Source of the DNA: Clostridium sp. Marseille-P3244
GTDB lineage: Bacteria > Bacillota > Clostridia > Lachnospirales > Lachnospiraceae
Reading direction: 5' to 3'
Assembly: GCF_900120155.1 (NCBI RefSeq)
Contig: NZ_LT635549.1
Coordinates: 1,830,688-1,894,687 of the forward strand
DNA length: 64,000 nt
Shown here: positions 45,538 through 54,703 of the stretch, piece after piece
Layout of the letters: every line of letters starts with the position of its first letter
Position numbering within the stretch: position 1 is the first letter of the stretch
Notes under the pieces: model-generated
Databases searched by the model: none
The model's input: the letters and a program-made list of their open reading frames with translations, nothing else
Told to the model about the DNA's origin: nothing
Position numbers and translations under genes: made by a program

Positions 45538-46182
45538 ATGATGTTATATATTGTACGCCACGGAGAGACCGGCTGGAACCGTATCAGCAGAGTGCAGGGC
45601 CACACGGATGTGCCTCTGAACGATCATGGCAGGCGCCTCGCCGAGGAAACGGCAGAGGGTATGAGAGATATTCCTCTGGATCTGGGTCTGACAAGTCCTC
45701 TGTCCAGAGCGAAAGAAACCGCGGAAATCATCCTGAGAGGGCGGAATATCCCTCTTCTGGAAGATGACCGGCTGATGGAGATCGGATTCGGGAGTTATGA
45801 GGGACTGATCCATGGAGGTGAGGACAGAGATCCCCGAAGCCCTCTGTTTGACCTGTTTTTTACGGATACATACAGATATGTTCCGCCGGAAGGAGCAGAG
45901 ACTCTGGAACAGCTTTATGAGAGGACAGGAGATTTCCTTCGAGAGATGTGCCAAAGGAAGGATCTGGAAGGAAAAAATATTCTTGTATCCACCCACGGCG
46001 CTGCTATGACAGCAATGTTAAACCGTATCAAGAACAGGATGTATACCGGGAATTTCTGGCCGGGAAGCGTGCCGCCCAACTGTTCTGTCACGATGGTTGA
46101 AGTAAAAGAGGGCAGGATGGAGATCGTAAAAGAAGGAGAAATCTATTATAAGGAAAAAGTACAGAACCGGAAGTCCGTGTGA
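45538..46182 (+). CDS. Histidine phosphatase family protein (phosphoglycerate mutase-like)
   Basis: A 214-residue protein with the phosphohistidine motif LYIVRHGETGWNRISRVQGH, a SPLSRAKETAEI segment and the second catalytic histidine in VSTHGAAMTAML. The superfamily includes cofactor-dependent mutases, cobalamin phosphatases and general phosphatases. An independent gpmI is present at 62 kb, so this one is probably a phosphatase. Single-gene unit ended at 46209-46262. Confidence 0.9.
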   Translation: MMLYIVRHGETGWNRISRVQGHTDVPLNDHGRRLAEETAEGMRDIPLDLGLTSPLSRAKETAEIILRGRNIPLLEDDRLMEIGFGSYEGLIHGGEDRDPRSPLFDLFFTDTYRYVPPEGAETLEQLYERTGDFLREMCQRKDLEGKNILVSTHGAAMTAMLNRIKNRMYTGNFWPGSVPPNCSVTMVEVKEGRMEIVKEGEIYYKEKVQNRKSV

Positions 46183-46208
46183 TGTCTGTTTTCCAGATTT
46201 GATAAAGG

Positions 46209-46262
46209 CAGGATGAAAGAGCAAGGCAATGATTTCTTTCATCCTGTTGTTTTCTCTTTTTT
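46209..46262 (+). terminator. Terminator before recA
   Basis: CAGGATGAAAG (46209-46219) and CTTTCATCCTG (46236-46246) form a perfect 11-base stem, followed by TTGTTTTCTCTTTTTT. The region up to the recA promoter (about 130 bases) shows nothing else. Confidence 0.85.
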
Positions 46263-46391
46263 GATGTGTTATGTTGATTTAGGGCATCTCAAAAATCTGT
46301 TTTATTATCATCCGGCATTTCATGACATATCCAAAGAAAAGTCCGTTTTAACGTACATGTAAAAATGTATAATCAAAAAGTAAAAATGTTG

Positions 46392-46420
46392 TTGACATTT
46401 TACAAACGATATAATACTAT
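46392..46420 (+). promoter_or_regulatory. recA promoter
   Basis: TTGACA (46392-46397), a 17-base spacer and TACTAT (46415-46420). Confidence 0.8.
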
Positions 46421-46431
46421 ATTAACAGATA

Positions 46432-46445
46432 CGAACAACTGTTCG
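46432..46445 (+). promoter_or_regulatory. LexA (SOS) box upstream of recA
   Basis: CGAACAACTGTTCG is a perfect match to the Gram-positive GAAC-N4-GTTC SOS operator, placed just after the predicted start point. LexA bound here would repress recA until DNA damage. Confidence 0.92.
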
Positions 46446-46468
46446 ATATTGAGAAGGAGAATGGAATT

Positions 46469-47572
46469 ATGGCAGGAAATGACGAAAAGAAAAAGGCATT
46501 GGATGCGGCAATCGCCAAGCTCGAGAAAGATTTTGGGAAAGGCACGGTTATGAAACTCGGTGAATCAGGCGCTCACGTTGCGGTAGAGACTGTTCCTACA
46601 GGATGTCTGAGCCTTGATCTTGCGTTGGGCCTGGGCGGTATCCCCAAGGGGCGTGTTATAGAAATATATGGACCGGAGTCCAGCGGTAAGACAACGGTGG
46701 CGCTCCATATGATTGCGGAAGTTCAGAAACGGGGCGGGATCGCAGGTTTTATTGACGCGGAGCATGCGATGGATCCGGTTTATGCGAAAAATATCGGGGT
46801 AGATATTGATGAACTTTATATTTCCCAGCCCGACAGCGGGGATCAGGCGCTGGAGATCGCCGAGACGATGGCGCGTTCCGGTGCTATTGATATTATTGTT
46901 ATCGACTCAGTGGCGGCTCTTGTGCCGAAACAGGAGATCGAAGGGGATATGGGGGACAGTCATGTGGGGCTTCAGGCAAGGCTTATGTCTCAGGCTTTGC
47001 GGAAACTGACGCCGGTGATCAGCAAGTCTGACTGTGTGGTTATTTTTATCAATCAGCTCCGCGAGAAAGTGGGAGTAATGTTTGGCAATCCGGAGACGAC
47101 AACCGGGGGGCGTGCGCTGAAGTTTTACGCGTCGGTGCGTATGGATGTAAGAAGGATAGAAACACTCAAACAAAGCGGAGAGATGGTAGGAAACCGGACC
47201 CGTATCAAGATCGTGAAGAACAAGATCGCGCCGCCATTCAAGGAGGCAGAATTTGACATCATGTTTGGAAAAGGCATTTCAAAGGCGGGAGATATCCTGG
47301 ATCTTGCTGCCGGGATTGATCTGATCAGAAAGAGCGGGGCATGGTATGCCTACGAGGGAGAAAAGATCGGACAGGGCAGGGAGAACGCGAAGGCATATCT
47401 GGAAGATCATCCCGAACTGATGGAGGAACTGGACCGGAAAGTGCGTGAACATTACCATCTTACCGGTGGAGAGAAAGAGGATGTACAGGACAGCGGGTCA
47501 AAAAGCCCGGCGGCCGGTTCAGAGAAGGGCTCGGCAGCAGATACAGGTCTTTCCGGTAAAGGCGGGAAATAA
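46469..47572 (+). CDS. recA: Recombinase RecA
   Basis: Strand exchange and SOS coprotease. A 367-residue protein with Walker [11 protein letters not shown], Walker [15 protein letters not shown] and loop 2 [21 protein letters not shown] flexible C-terminal tail is rich in Gly, Lys and Ser. It is controlled by the LexA box upstream. recX begins two bases after its stop. Confidence 0.99.
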   Translation: MAGNDEKKKALDAAIAKLEKDFGKGTVMKLGESGAHVAVETVPTGCLSLDLALGLGGIPKGRVIEIYGPESSGKTTVALHMIAEVQKRGGIAGFIDAEHAMDPVYAKNIGVDIDELYISQPDSGDQALEIAETMARSGAIDIIVIDSVAALVPKQEIEGDMGDSHVGLQARLMSQALRKLTPVISKSDCVVIFINQLREKVGVMFGNPETTTGGRALKFYASVRMDVRRIETLKQSGEMVGNRTRIKIVKNKIAPPFKEAEFDIMFGKGISKAGDILDLAAGIDLIRKSGAWYAYEGEKIGQGRENAKAYLEDHPELMEELDRKVREHYHLTGGEKEDVQDSGSKSPAAGSEKGSAADTGLSGKGGK

Positions 47573-47574
47573 AA

Positions 47575-48201
47575 GTGAATGTCACAAAGATAGAACAGGT
47601 TACCAGAACGAAATTCAAAGTGTATCTGGACGGAGCGTTTGCTTTTGTGCTCTACAAAGGGGAGCTGTCCCGGTTCGGGGTCTGTGAAGGCCGTGAGCTT
47701 CCGGACGATGTGGCAGAGAAGATCCGGCGGGAGGTTATATTAAAAAGAGCGAAATTGCGGGCTATGCATCTGTTGGAGGATATGGACCGTACTGAGGCGG
47801 GACTGAGAGAAAAACTCAGGCACAGCCTCTATCCGGAGGAAGCTGTAAACGCGGCCGTAGAGTATGTCAGGTCTTTCGGATATCTGGATGATGCCCGTTA
47901 CGCGGAGAATTTTATCAGGAGCAGGCAGAAAAAGAAGAGCAGCAGAGAGATCCGGGCGGCGCTTTTGCAAAAGGGACTGACCTGTGAACAGATTGACCGG
48001 GCATTTGAGGCCTGCCGCGAAGGAGAAGATGAACATGCCGCGGAGCGGTCCGCGATCCGCGCTGTTCTGGAGAAAAAGAGGTTTGATCCTGCCGGGACTG
48101 ATGAGGCGGAGATGAGAAAGATATATGGATATCTGGCCCGGAAGGGGTTCGGTTATGATACAGTCCGTCAAGTAATACAAAACTATGATGAGAATGCTTG
48201 A
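47575..48201 (+). CDS. recX: Regulatory protein RecX
   Basis: A 208-residue helical-repeat protein that restrains RecA filaments. Three-helix repeats are visible, for example LLEDMDRTEAGLREKLRHSLYPEEA, with FGYLDDARYAENFIRSRQKK in the middle. It starts with GTG at 47575 and follows recA by two bases, so both belong to the SOS unit. The rny promoter begins at its stop codon. Confidence 0.95.
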   Translation: MNVTKIEQVTRTKFKVYLDGAFAFVLYKGELSRFGVCEGRELPDDVAEKIRREVILKRAKLRAMHLLEDMDRTEAGLREKLRHSLYPEEAVNAAVEYVRSFGYLDDARYAENFIRSRQKKKSSREIRAALLQKGLTCEQIDRAFEACREGEDEHAAERSAIRAVLEKKRFDPAGTDEAEMRKIYGYLARKGFGYDTVRQVIQNYDENA

Positions 48202-48226
48202 CATTGTTGTGAAAACAGTATAAAAT
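48198..48226 (+). promoter_or_regulatory. rny promoter
   Basis: TTGACA (48198-48203), which overlaps the recX stop codon, then a 17-base spacer and TAAAAT (48221-48226). Confidence 0.8.
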
Positions 48227-48282
48227 TTAACTGTTGTATTTAAATATTATGTACAATGAAAATTAAATAAGGAGGTGCTCCT

Positions 48283-49842
48283 GTGCAATTAAGTTTAGGC
48301 TTATGTATAGTAATTGCCGTAGCCCTCGCGTTGATAGTTGGGATCATTTCTCATTTTGTGACGGTTTCCAATCTGAAGAAAAATGCTCAGAGCAAGATCG
48401 GAAATGCCGAGGCAAAAGCAAGAGAGATCATCGACGATGCTGTGAAAACTGCTGAGACAACGAAAAAGGAAGCTCTTTTGGAAGTTAAGGAAGAGTCTAT
48501 CAAGACAAAGAATGATCTTGAGAAAGAGACAAAGGAAAGAAGAGCGGAATTGCAGCGCTATGAAAAAAGAGTGCTTGCAAAAGAAGAAGCAGTGGATAAG
48601 CGGTCTGACATTCTGGAACACAGGGAGTCAAAGCTTACAGCAAAGGAAGAACAACTTCGCCAGCGTGAGGCCAGAGCAGAAGAACTGAGTCAGAAACGTG
48701 TACAGGAACTGGAACGAATCTCAGGACTTACCTCCGAACAGGCAAAAGAATATCTGTTGAAAACTGTTGAAGAAGATGTAAAGCATGACACTGCGAAAAT
48801 GATCAGGGAGCTGGAGGCGCAGGCGAAAGAGGAAGCGGACAAGAAAGCGAAAGAATATGTTGTCAACGCGATCCAGAGATGCGCGGCTGATCATGTCGCG
48901 GAGACAACGATCTCCGTTGTACAGCTTCCCAGCGATGAAATGAAAGGACGTATCATTGGACGTGAGGGAAGGAATATCCGGACACTTGAGACGTTGACAG
49001 GAGTAGAACTGATCATCGACGATACTCCGGAAGCGGTCGTTCTGTCCGGGTTTGATCCGATCCGGCGGGAAGTCGCGAGGATCGCTCTCGAGAGGCTGAT
49101 CGTGGATGGCAGGATCCATCCGGCCAGAATCGAGGAGATGGTGGAGAAAGCTCAGAAGGAAGTAGATGCCATGATCCGTGAAGAAGGAGAGGCAGCCGCG
49201 CTGGAGGTCGGTGTGCCCGGCATCCATCCGGAACTGATCCGGCTTCTGGGCCGCATGAAATTCAGAACAAGCTACGGACAGAATGCACTGAAGCATTCCA
49301 TTGAAGTAGCACAGCTTGCAGGTCTCCTTGCAGGGGAGATCGGCATTGACGTCAGGATGGCCAAGCGTGCAGGTCTTCTGCATGATATCGGCAAGTCGAT
49401 CGATCATGATGTGGAGGGATCCCATATCCAGATCGGGGTAGATCTGTGCAGAAAATATAAAGAGTCTGCAACCGTCATCAATGCTGTAGAAGCACATCAT
49501 GGTGATGTGGAGCCGCAGACACTGGTAGCCTGTGTTGTCCAGGCTGCGGATACGATCTCGGCTGCGCGGCCGGGAGCAAGACGCGAGACCATCGAAACAT
49601 ATACAAACAGATTGAAACAGTTAGAAGAGATTACCAACCAGTTTAAAGGTGTGGAAAAGTCTTTTGCCATTCAGGCAGGAAGAGAGATTCGTGTTATGGT
49701 AGTTCCAGAGCAGGTATCTGATGATGATATGGTGCTTATGGCCAGGGATATTGCGAAACAGATCGAGTTCGAACTGGAATATCCGGGACAGATTAAGGTA
49801 AATGTAATCCGTGAATCACGGGCGACAGATTACGCGAAATAG
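48283..49842 (+). CDS. rny: Ribonuclease Y
   Basis: A membrane-bound endoribonuclease that starts mRNA decay. 519 residues: an N-terminal membrane span (about 5-25), a long coiled coil of Lys/Glu-rich heptads (about 35-190), a KH domain with [17 protein letters not shown] and an HD domain with [14 protein letters not shown]. The start is GTG at 48283 after an AAGGAGG ribosome binding site. Transcribed from its own promoter and ended by a terminator. Confidence 0.98.
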   Translation: MQLSLGLCIVIAVALALIVGIISHFVTVSNLKKNAQSKIGNAEAKAREIIDDAVKTAETTKKEALLEVKEESIKTKNDLEKETKERRAELQRYEKRVLAKEEAVDKRSDILEHRESKLTAKEEQLRQREARAEELSQKRVQELERISGLTSEQAKEYLLKTVEEDVKHDTAKMIRELEAQAKEEADKKAKEYVVNAIQRCAADHVAETTISVVQLPSDEMKGRIIGREGRNIRTLETLTGVELIIDDTPEAVVLSGFDPIRREVARIALERLIVDGRIHPARIEEMVEKAQKEVDAMIREEGEAAALEVGVPGIHPELIRLLGRMKFRTSYGQNALKHSIEVAQLAGLLAGEIGIDVRMAKRAGLLHDIGKSIDHDVEGSHIQIGVDLCRKYKESATVINAVEAHHGDVEPQTLVACVVQAADTISAARPGARRETIETYTNRLKQLEEITNQFKGVEKSFAIQAGREIRVMVVPEQVSDDDMVLMARDIAKQIEFELEYPGQIKVNVIRESRATDYAK

Positions 49843-49873
49843 CAATGGATCACTAGAAACAGAGAAAAAGGTC

Positions 49874-49906
49874 AGCCCTTGTCGTAAGACGAGGGCTTTC
49901 TTTTTT
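49874..49906 (+). terminator. Terminator after rny
   Basis: AGCCCTTGTC (49874-49883) pairs with GACGAGGGCT (49888-49897) with one bulge, followed by TTCTTTTTT. Confidence 0.9.
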
Positions 49907-49942
49907 AGAAGATCAGGATGGGGTATGAAGGAGGAAAATAAA

Positions 49943-50482
49943 ATGAGCGAGAAGATCAGGCGTCTGAAAAGAGAACTGAAATTTAAAGGACAGATTGTTG
50001 ATTTCTATCAGGATACCATGGAGATCAACGGCGATCACACAGCTGTGTGGGATTTTATAAAACATAGAGGAGCCGCTGCCGTAGTGCCGGTCAGAGAAGA
50101 CGGAAAGATCCTGATGGTACGGCAGTACAGAAATGCGCTGGAACGATATACTCTGGAGATTCCCGCGGGGGCGCTGGATGCGGAAGATGAGCAGGGAAGA
50201 GTCTGCGCGGCCAGAGAGCTGGAGGAAGAGACAGGGTTCAAAAGTCAGGATCTGGACTGGCTTATTACCCTGAGAACAACGGTGGCATTCTGTAATGAGC
50301 GGATAGAGGTATATGTGGCGAGAAATCTGATCCCGGCGGAACAACATCTGGATGAAGATGAATTTATTGATCTGAAGGCGTATTCGATTGATGAACTGAA
50401 AGAAAAGATCTTTTCGGGCGAGATCGAAGACGCTAAGACGACGGCAGCCCTTATGGCATACGCAGTAAAATACGGAGCATAA
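49943..50482 (+). CDS. Nudix hydrolase (ADP-ribose pyrophosphatase type)
   Basis: A 179-residue hydrolase. The Nudix box is AARELEEETGFK, preceded by PAGALDAEDEQGR. The N-terminal part (IRRLKRELKFKGQIVDFYQD) and RQYRNALERYTLEIPAGA match ADP-ribose pyrophosphatases, which clear ADP-ribose and similar nucleotides. The start at 49943 follows AGGAGG at 49929-49934. Upstream in-frame ATGs lack suitable spacing. Confidence 0.93.
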   Translation: MSEKIRRLKRELKFKGQIVDFYQDTMEINGDHTAVWDFIKHRGAAAVVPVREDGKILMVRQYRNALERYTLEIPAGALDAEDEQGRVCAARELEEETGFKSQDLDWLITLRTTVAFCNERIEVYVARNLIPAEQHLDEDEFIDLKAYSIDELKEKIFSGEIEDAKTTAALMAYAVKYGA

Positions 50483-50538
50483 ATGAACAGCCCCGGCATA
50501 TAATGAAATATCCATCAGGAATGATTTGAGGAGACGCC

Positions 50539-51078
50539 ATGAAGATATTTCATTCGAGAAAACAGTTCCTTGTTTTTTTCATGCCGGGGTTTCTGCTCGG
50601 CATTATTTATGTGAATTTTTTCGCCCGCAAGTATGTGGCTGAGCCCGGGATTTTCAGCGATTATTTTCTAAATCAGTTTCAGAAAGTCCAGGTAGATGCC
50701 AGGGAGTATATCTGGTATCTTCTACGGGTGCGGGCGCTTCCTCTGTTTGCCCTTGCAGGGCTTTCCTTTACAAAAGCAAGGAAAATATCGGCCGTGCTGT
50801 TTTTAATCTGGACGGGCATATCCGGGGGGATTTTTATATCCATGGGTGTTCTGAATATGGGAATCAGAGGGAGCCTGTTGTGTATGATCGGGCTGCTTCC
50901 GCAATTCTTGTTTTATATTCCTGCGTATCTGGTGCTGCTCTGGCACTGCTATACACTCCCGCAAAGCCAGTGGAACCGGCAGAAAATAATATTTGTATCC
51001 CTGATGATGTCGGTAGGGATCCTGCTGGAACTGTATGTAAATCCGGTGATCGTAAAAGCGTTTCTGTCTACATTGTAA
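50539..51078 (+). CDS. spoIIM: SpoIIM-like sporulation membrane protein
   Basis: A 179-residue protein with about five membrane spans, starting with a hydrophobic FFMPGFLLGIIYVNFFARK. Size and topology match stage II sporulation protein M, part of the complex with SpoIID and SpoIIP that degrades septal peptidoglycan and drives engulfment. The match is by layout rather than strong motifs. Its end overlaps by 11 bases the end of the SpoVB gene on the other strand. Confidence 0.7.
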   Translation: MKIFHSRKQFLVFFMPGFLLGIIYVNFFARKYVAEPGIFSDYFLNQFQKVQVDAREYIWYLLRVRALPLFALAGLSFTKARKISAVLFLIWTGISGGIFISMGVLNMGIRGSLLCMIGLLPQFLFYIPAYLVLLWHCYTLPQSQWNRQKIIFVSLMMSVGILLELYVNPVIVKAFLSTL

Positions 51079-52420
51079 TCTTGTCGGGGCCGCCTGTCAG
51101 AGCAGCCCCGAGTTTCTTCCCGCGCAGAAGGACCAGGACTGCCAGACCGGATACGATGAACTGGCTTACCAACAGTCCCCATAGATAGCCCCGGATACCA
51201 AATCTGGGAATCGCGATGAAGACACCCGCGATCCGGATGAGAAGTCCGGAAGTATTGATGAAAAACGTGGCTGAAGTTTTTCCGAGTCCGTTGATCGCGC
51301 TGGTCAGAGCTGTGTTGGTATACAGAAACGGACAGATCCAGGCAAGCGTAAGAATAAAGTCTCCGGCGGAATTGCTGTGGAACAGGATCGTTCCGATCCA
51401 TCGCCCGAATATCAGAAAGAACAGACAGCAGGAAAGACCCAGAATGAGGCAGCTGCCGACCGCTTTTTTCAGGAGCCGGGCCATAGCGGGACGATCCTCT
51501 GAAGCCTGCGCGGCAGAGACGGCCGGCATGAGTACGGTTCCTACAGAATTTGTTATGGCAGAAGGAAAAAGGATACAGGGCAGTGCCATGCCTGTCAGAA
51601 CTCCATACAGGCTGAGGGCCTGACTGCTGTCTAGGCCATAAAGTTTCAGACAGGCCGGGATTGAAGCTGCTTCCACACTTTGCAGAAGGGTGACTGCGGT
51701 CCGGTTTGCCGTCAGGGGCAGGGAAAGCCGGAAAAGTTCCCGCGTATTTCGGGAGAACCCGTCAATATGAAGGCGCCGCGGAAACAGCCTGCGCCGGGAC
51801 AGTATGCAAAGAGAGAACATGGCCGTGATCAGCTCGCCTGCCACGATGCCGGCAGCGGCAAGCGCGATAGACGGTGTGTATCCGCTTTTCTGTGTGCAGA
51901 AGAAAAATAAAAGAACAAACAGGATCCTCGCGGACTGCTCGATAAGCTGGCTGATCGCAGGAAGCTCGGTCTTTTGCAGTCCGAAGCTGTAGCCGCAGAT
52001 ACAGCTGTGTGCCGCCGCAAATGGAAGAGCATAAGAGATGATAAGGAGCATTTCCGTACACCGTGCGTCTCCGAGAAATGACCGGGCAATGGCGGAAGCA
52101 TTGTTCTGTATTATAAGTATCTCTGTAATAGAGAGTGTCAGAGTGAGGCAGAGAGCCAGAATAAGAATGTTCCTTGCCTCTTCTTTTCTGCCCAGAGAAA
52201 CCTTTTCGGCAACCATGCGGGATACCGCTGTCTGGATTCCCGCAGTGCTCAGAGAAAGGCAGAGAGCGTATACCGGGAAGATCAGCTGATAAAGCCCTAC
52301 ATTTTCTTCACCAAACGCGTGACTTAAAAAAATGCGGAAAAAGAACCCCATGACCCGGCTTAGCAGTCCCGCGAAAGTCAGGATCATGGCGCCCCGGAAT
52401 AATTTATATTTTGCTGGCAT
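51068..52420 (-). CDS. spoVB: SpoVB/MurJ-type flippase
   Basis: A 450-residue protein of the MOP (MVF) superfamily with about 14 spans. N-terminal FRGAMILTFAGLLSRVMGFF and YQLIFPVYALCLSLSTAGIQ match the stage V sporulation protein B/polysaccharide flippase group. These move lipid-linked cell wall precursors and are needed for spore cortex. Convergent with spoIIM. The promoter is expected between 52421 and the iscR promoter, but no clear box was chosen. Confidence 0.88.
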   Translation of the reverse strand: MPAKYKLFRGAMILTFAGLLSRVMGFFFRIFLSHAFGEENVGLYQLIFPVYALCLSLSTAGIQTAVSRMVAEKVSLGRKEEARNILILALCLTLTLSITEILIIQNNASAIARSFLGDARCTEMLLIISYALPFAAAHSCICGYSFGLQKTELPAISQLIEQSARILFVLLFFFCTQKSGYTPSIALAAAGIVAGELITAMFSLCILSRRRLFPRRLHIDGFSRNTRELFRLSLPLTANRTAVTLLQSVEAASIPACLKLYGLDSSQALSLYGVLTGMALPCILFPSAITNSVGTVLMPAVSAAQASEDRPAMARLLKKAVGSCLILGLSCCLFFLIFGRWIGTILFHSNSAGDFILTLAWICPFLYTNTALTSAINGLGKTSATFFINTSGLLIRIAGVFIAIPRFGIRGYLWGLLVSQFIVSGLAVLVLLRGKKLGAALTGGPDKITM

Positions 52421-52494
52421 ACAGGATCACCTCAGAGCAGATATTCCGAAGAAATCTGCCGGCAGACTTTTTACAGCATATGTAAGATTCCGGC

Positions 52495-52523
52495 TTGACA
52501 GAACCGAAAAGGAGTGATATCCT
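52495..52523 (+). promoter_or_regulatory. Promoter of the isc operon
   Basis: TTGACA (52495-52500), a 17-base spacer and TATCCT (52518-52523). Confidence 0.75.
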
Positions 52524-52535
52524 ACAGAAGGAAAT

Positions 52536-52552
52536 CCTAGTAAAAGACTAGG
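52536..52552 (+). promoter_or_regulatory. Probable IscR operator
   Basis: CCTAGT (52536-52541) and ACTAGG (52547-52552) are perfect complements around AAAAG, just after the predicted start point. Rrf2-family regulators of Firmicutes use similar short palindromes, so the gene downstream probably represses itself here. Confidence 0.7.
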
Positions 52553-52581
52553 GAATAAAATCAGACGGAGAAGGTGAGGTA

Positions 52582-53037
52582 TTGAAACTTTCCACGAAAG
52601 GAAGATATGGCCTGCGGGCCCTGATCGATCTGGCCCGGTACAGCGGGGAAGCTCCGGTATCTACAGCTAGTATTTCCGAGCGGCAGGATATTTCTGAACG
52701 CTACCTTGAACAACTGATGTCTCTCCTGAAGAAAGCGGAGCTGGTCAAGAGCGTCAGAGGCGCGGGCGGAGGATATATGCTGGCGAAGGACATGGATCAT
52801 ATATCGGTGGGCGATGTGCTCCGGGCTCTTGAAGGCAGTCTGGATCCGGTAGAGTGTGCCGGCCTCGCTCCGGATGGAAACTGTCAGGTTTCGGACAGCT
52901 GTGTCACGAAGTATGTCTGGAAGCGGATCAATGACAGTATCAATCAGACTGTGGATGAGATCAGTCTCGGACAGCTGGTAGAGGAGAGCAGGAAGAAAAG
53001 CTGCGTGGCATTGGACCGGACAGCTTGTAAAAACTAA
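52582..53037 (+). CDS. iscR: Rrf2/IscR-family transcriptional regulator
   Basis: A 151-residue winged-helix regulator. MKLSTKGRYGLRALIDLARY and ERYLEQLMSLLKKAELVKSVRGAGGGYML are the family signature. Three cysteines in VECAGLAPDGNCQVSDSCVTK, with spacing as in IscR, can hold a 2Fe-2S cluster. It starts with TTG at 52582 after GAAGGTGAGG. First gene of the iron-sulfur operon, so it should adjust cluster assembly to demand. Confidence 0.94.
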   Translation: MKLSTKGRYGLRALIDLARYSGEAPVSTASISERQDISERYLEQLMSLLKKAELVKSVRGAGGGYMLAKDMDHISVGDVLRALEGSLDPVECAGLAPDGNCQVSDSCVTKYVWKRINDSINQTVDEISLGQLVEESRKKSCVALDRTACKN

Positions 53038-53055
53038 TACAGGAGGACATATAAC

Positions 53056-54240
53056 ATGGAAAAACTGATTTATCTGGATAATGCGGCTACCACGAAGACA
53101 GCTCCTGAGGCTGTGGAAGCAATGCTGCCTTATTTTACAGAATATTATGGCAATCCGTCCAGTGTGTATGGATTTGCCGCTTCAAACAAGGAGACCATCA
53201 CCAGACAGCGGGAGATCATCGCGCAGGTCCTGGGCGCCAGGGCCAACGAAATCTATTTCACAGCGGGCGGTACAGAAGCGGATAACTGGGCTCTTATTGC
53301 CACGGCGGAGGCGTACGGCGCAAAGGGGAAGCATATTATTACCAGCAGCATTGAACATCACGCTGTCCTTCATACCTGTGAGTATCTGGAAAAGAGAGGT
53401 TATGAGGTGACCTATCTGGATGTTGATGAAAATGGCCTTGTGGATCCGTCGGATGTAGAAGCGGCGATCCGGCCTGATACGATCCTCATATCCATCATGT
53501 TCGCAAATAATGAGATCGGGACGATCCAGCCGGTCAAAGAGATCGGAAAGATCGCTCATGAGCACGGAGTATTGTTCCATACAGACGCGGTGCAGGCTTT
53601 CGCCCAGGTGCCCATTGACGTGGATGAATGTGGGATCGATATGCTCAGCGCCAGCGGGCATAAACTGAACGGGCCCAAGGGGATCGGATTCCTTTATATC
53701 AGAAAAGGAGTTAAAATCCGTTCTTTCATCCATGGAGGAGCACAGGAGAGAAAACGGCGGGCGGGCACAGAGAATGTCCCCGGTATCGTGGGATTGGGGA
53801 AAGCGATAGAACTGGCAGCGGCATCCATGGAGGAACGGGCCGGGAAAGAGACCGGGCTTAGAGATTATCTGATCCAGCGTATCGAGAAGGAGATCCCATA
53901 CTGCAGACTGAACGGTGACCGCGTCAGGCGTCTGCCCAATAATGTGAATTTCAGCTTTCAGTTTATCGAGGGAGAATCCCTTCTTATCATGCTGGATATG
54001 AAAGGAATCTGTGCTTCCAGCGGTTCGGCCTGTACATCCGGATCCCTGGATCCGTCCCATGTCCTGCTGGCTATCGGTCTGCCTCACGAGATCGCGCACG
54101 GATCGCTGCGCATGACACTGGGAGCTGACACGACGCGAGAAGATCTGGACTATACGGTGGACTGTCTGAAAGAGATCGTGGCACAACTGCGCGGCATGTC
54201 CCCGTTGTATGAGGATTTTATAAAGAAGCAGGAAAAATAA
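53056..54240 (+). CDS. nifS: Cysteine desulfurase (NifS/IscS type)
   Basis: A 394-residue PLP enzyme supplying persulfide sulfur. The PLP lysine is in ASGHKLNGPKGIGFLY, the catalytic cysteine loop is SSGSACTSGSLDPSHVL, and HTDAVQAFAQVPID carries the PLP-binding aspartate. The next genes are a NifU/IscU-type scaffold and mnmA, both users of the sulfur. Confidence 0.97.
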   Translation: MEKLIYLDNAATTKTAPEAVEAMLPYFTEYYGNPSSVYGFAASNKETITRQREIIAQVLGARANEIYFTAGGTEADNWALIATAEAYGAKGKHIITSSIEHHAVLHTCEYLEKRGYEVTYLDVDENGLVDPSDVEAAIRPDTILISIMFANNEIGTIQPVKEIGKIAHEHGVLFHTDAVQAFAQVPIDVDECGIDMLSASGHKLNGPKGIGFLYIRKGVKIRSFIHGGAQERKRRAGTENVPGIVGLGKAIELAAASMEERAGKETGLRDYLIQRIEKEIPYCRLNGDRVRRLPNNVNFSFQFIEGESLLIMLDMKGICASSGSACTSGSLDPSHVLLAIGLPHEIAHGSLRMTLGADTTREDLDYTVDCLKEIVAQLRGMSPLYEDFIKKQEK

Positions 54241-54259
54241 GAAAAGGAAGGTGACAGAA

Positions 54260-54703
54260 ATGTATACAGAGAAAGTAATGGATCATTTTCAGCATCCGAG
54301 AAATGTAGGAGAAATCGAGAACGCAAGCGGAGTAGGGACCGTGGGCAATGCCAAATGCGGTGATATCATGAGGATCTACCTGGATATTGACGAAGATCAG
54401 ATCATCCGTGATGTAAAATTTAAAACATTCGGATGCGGAGCCGCGGTGGCTACAAGCAGCATGGCAACTGAACTGGTAAAAGGAAAACATATCCAGGAGG
54501 CTATGCAGGTTACGAACAAGGCAGTCATGGAGGCTCTGGACGGGCTTCCGCCGGTAAAAGTTCACTGTTCTCTGCTTGCAGAAGAGGCGATCCACGCAGC
54601 TCTGTGGGATTATGCGGAAAAGAACGGAATCAAGATCGAAGGGCTGGAGAAACCGAAATCTGATATCCACGAGGGTGAGGAAGAGGAAGAAGAGGATTAC
54701 TGA
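54260..54703 (+). CDS. nifU: NifU/IscU-like iron-sulfur scaffold
   Basis: A 147-residue scaffold with the three cluster cysteines in GNAKCGDIM, FGCGAAVA and VHCSLLAEE. It starts YTEKVMDHFQHPRNVGEIEN, which is diagnostic. The C-terminus is a Glu-rich tail. The start at 54260 has AAGGAAGG eight bases upstream; the in-frame GTG at 54251 is too close. Overlaps mnmA by one base. Confidence 0.95.
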   Translation: MYTEKVMDHFQHPRNVGEIENASGVGTVGNAKCGDIMRIYLDIDEDQIIRDVKFKTFGCGAAVATSSMATELVKGKHIQEAMQVTNKAVMEALDGLPPVKVHCSLLAEEAIHAALWDYAEKNGIKIEGLEKPKSDIHEGEEEEEEDY

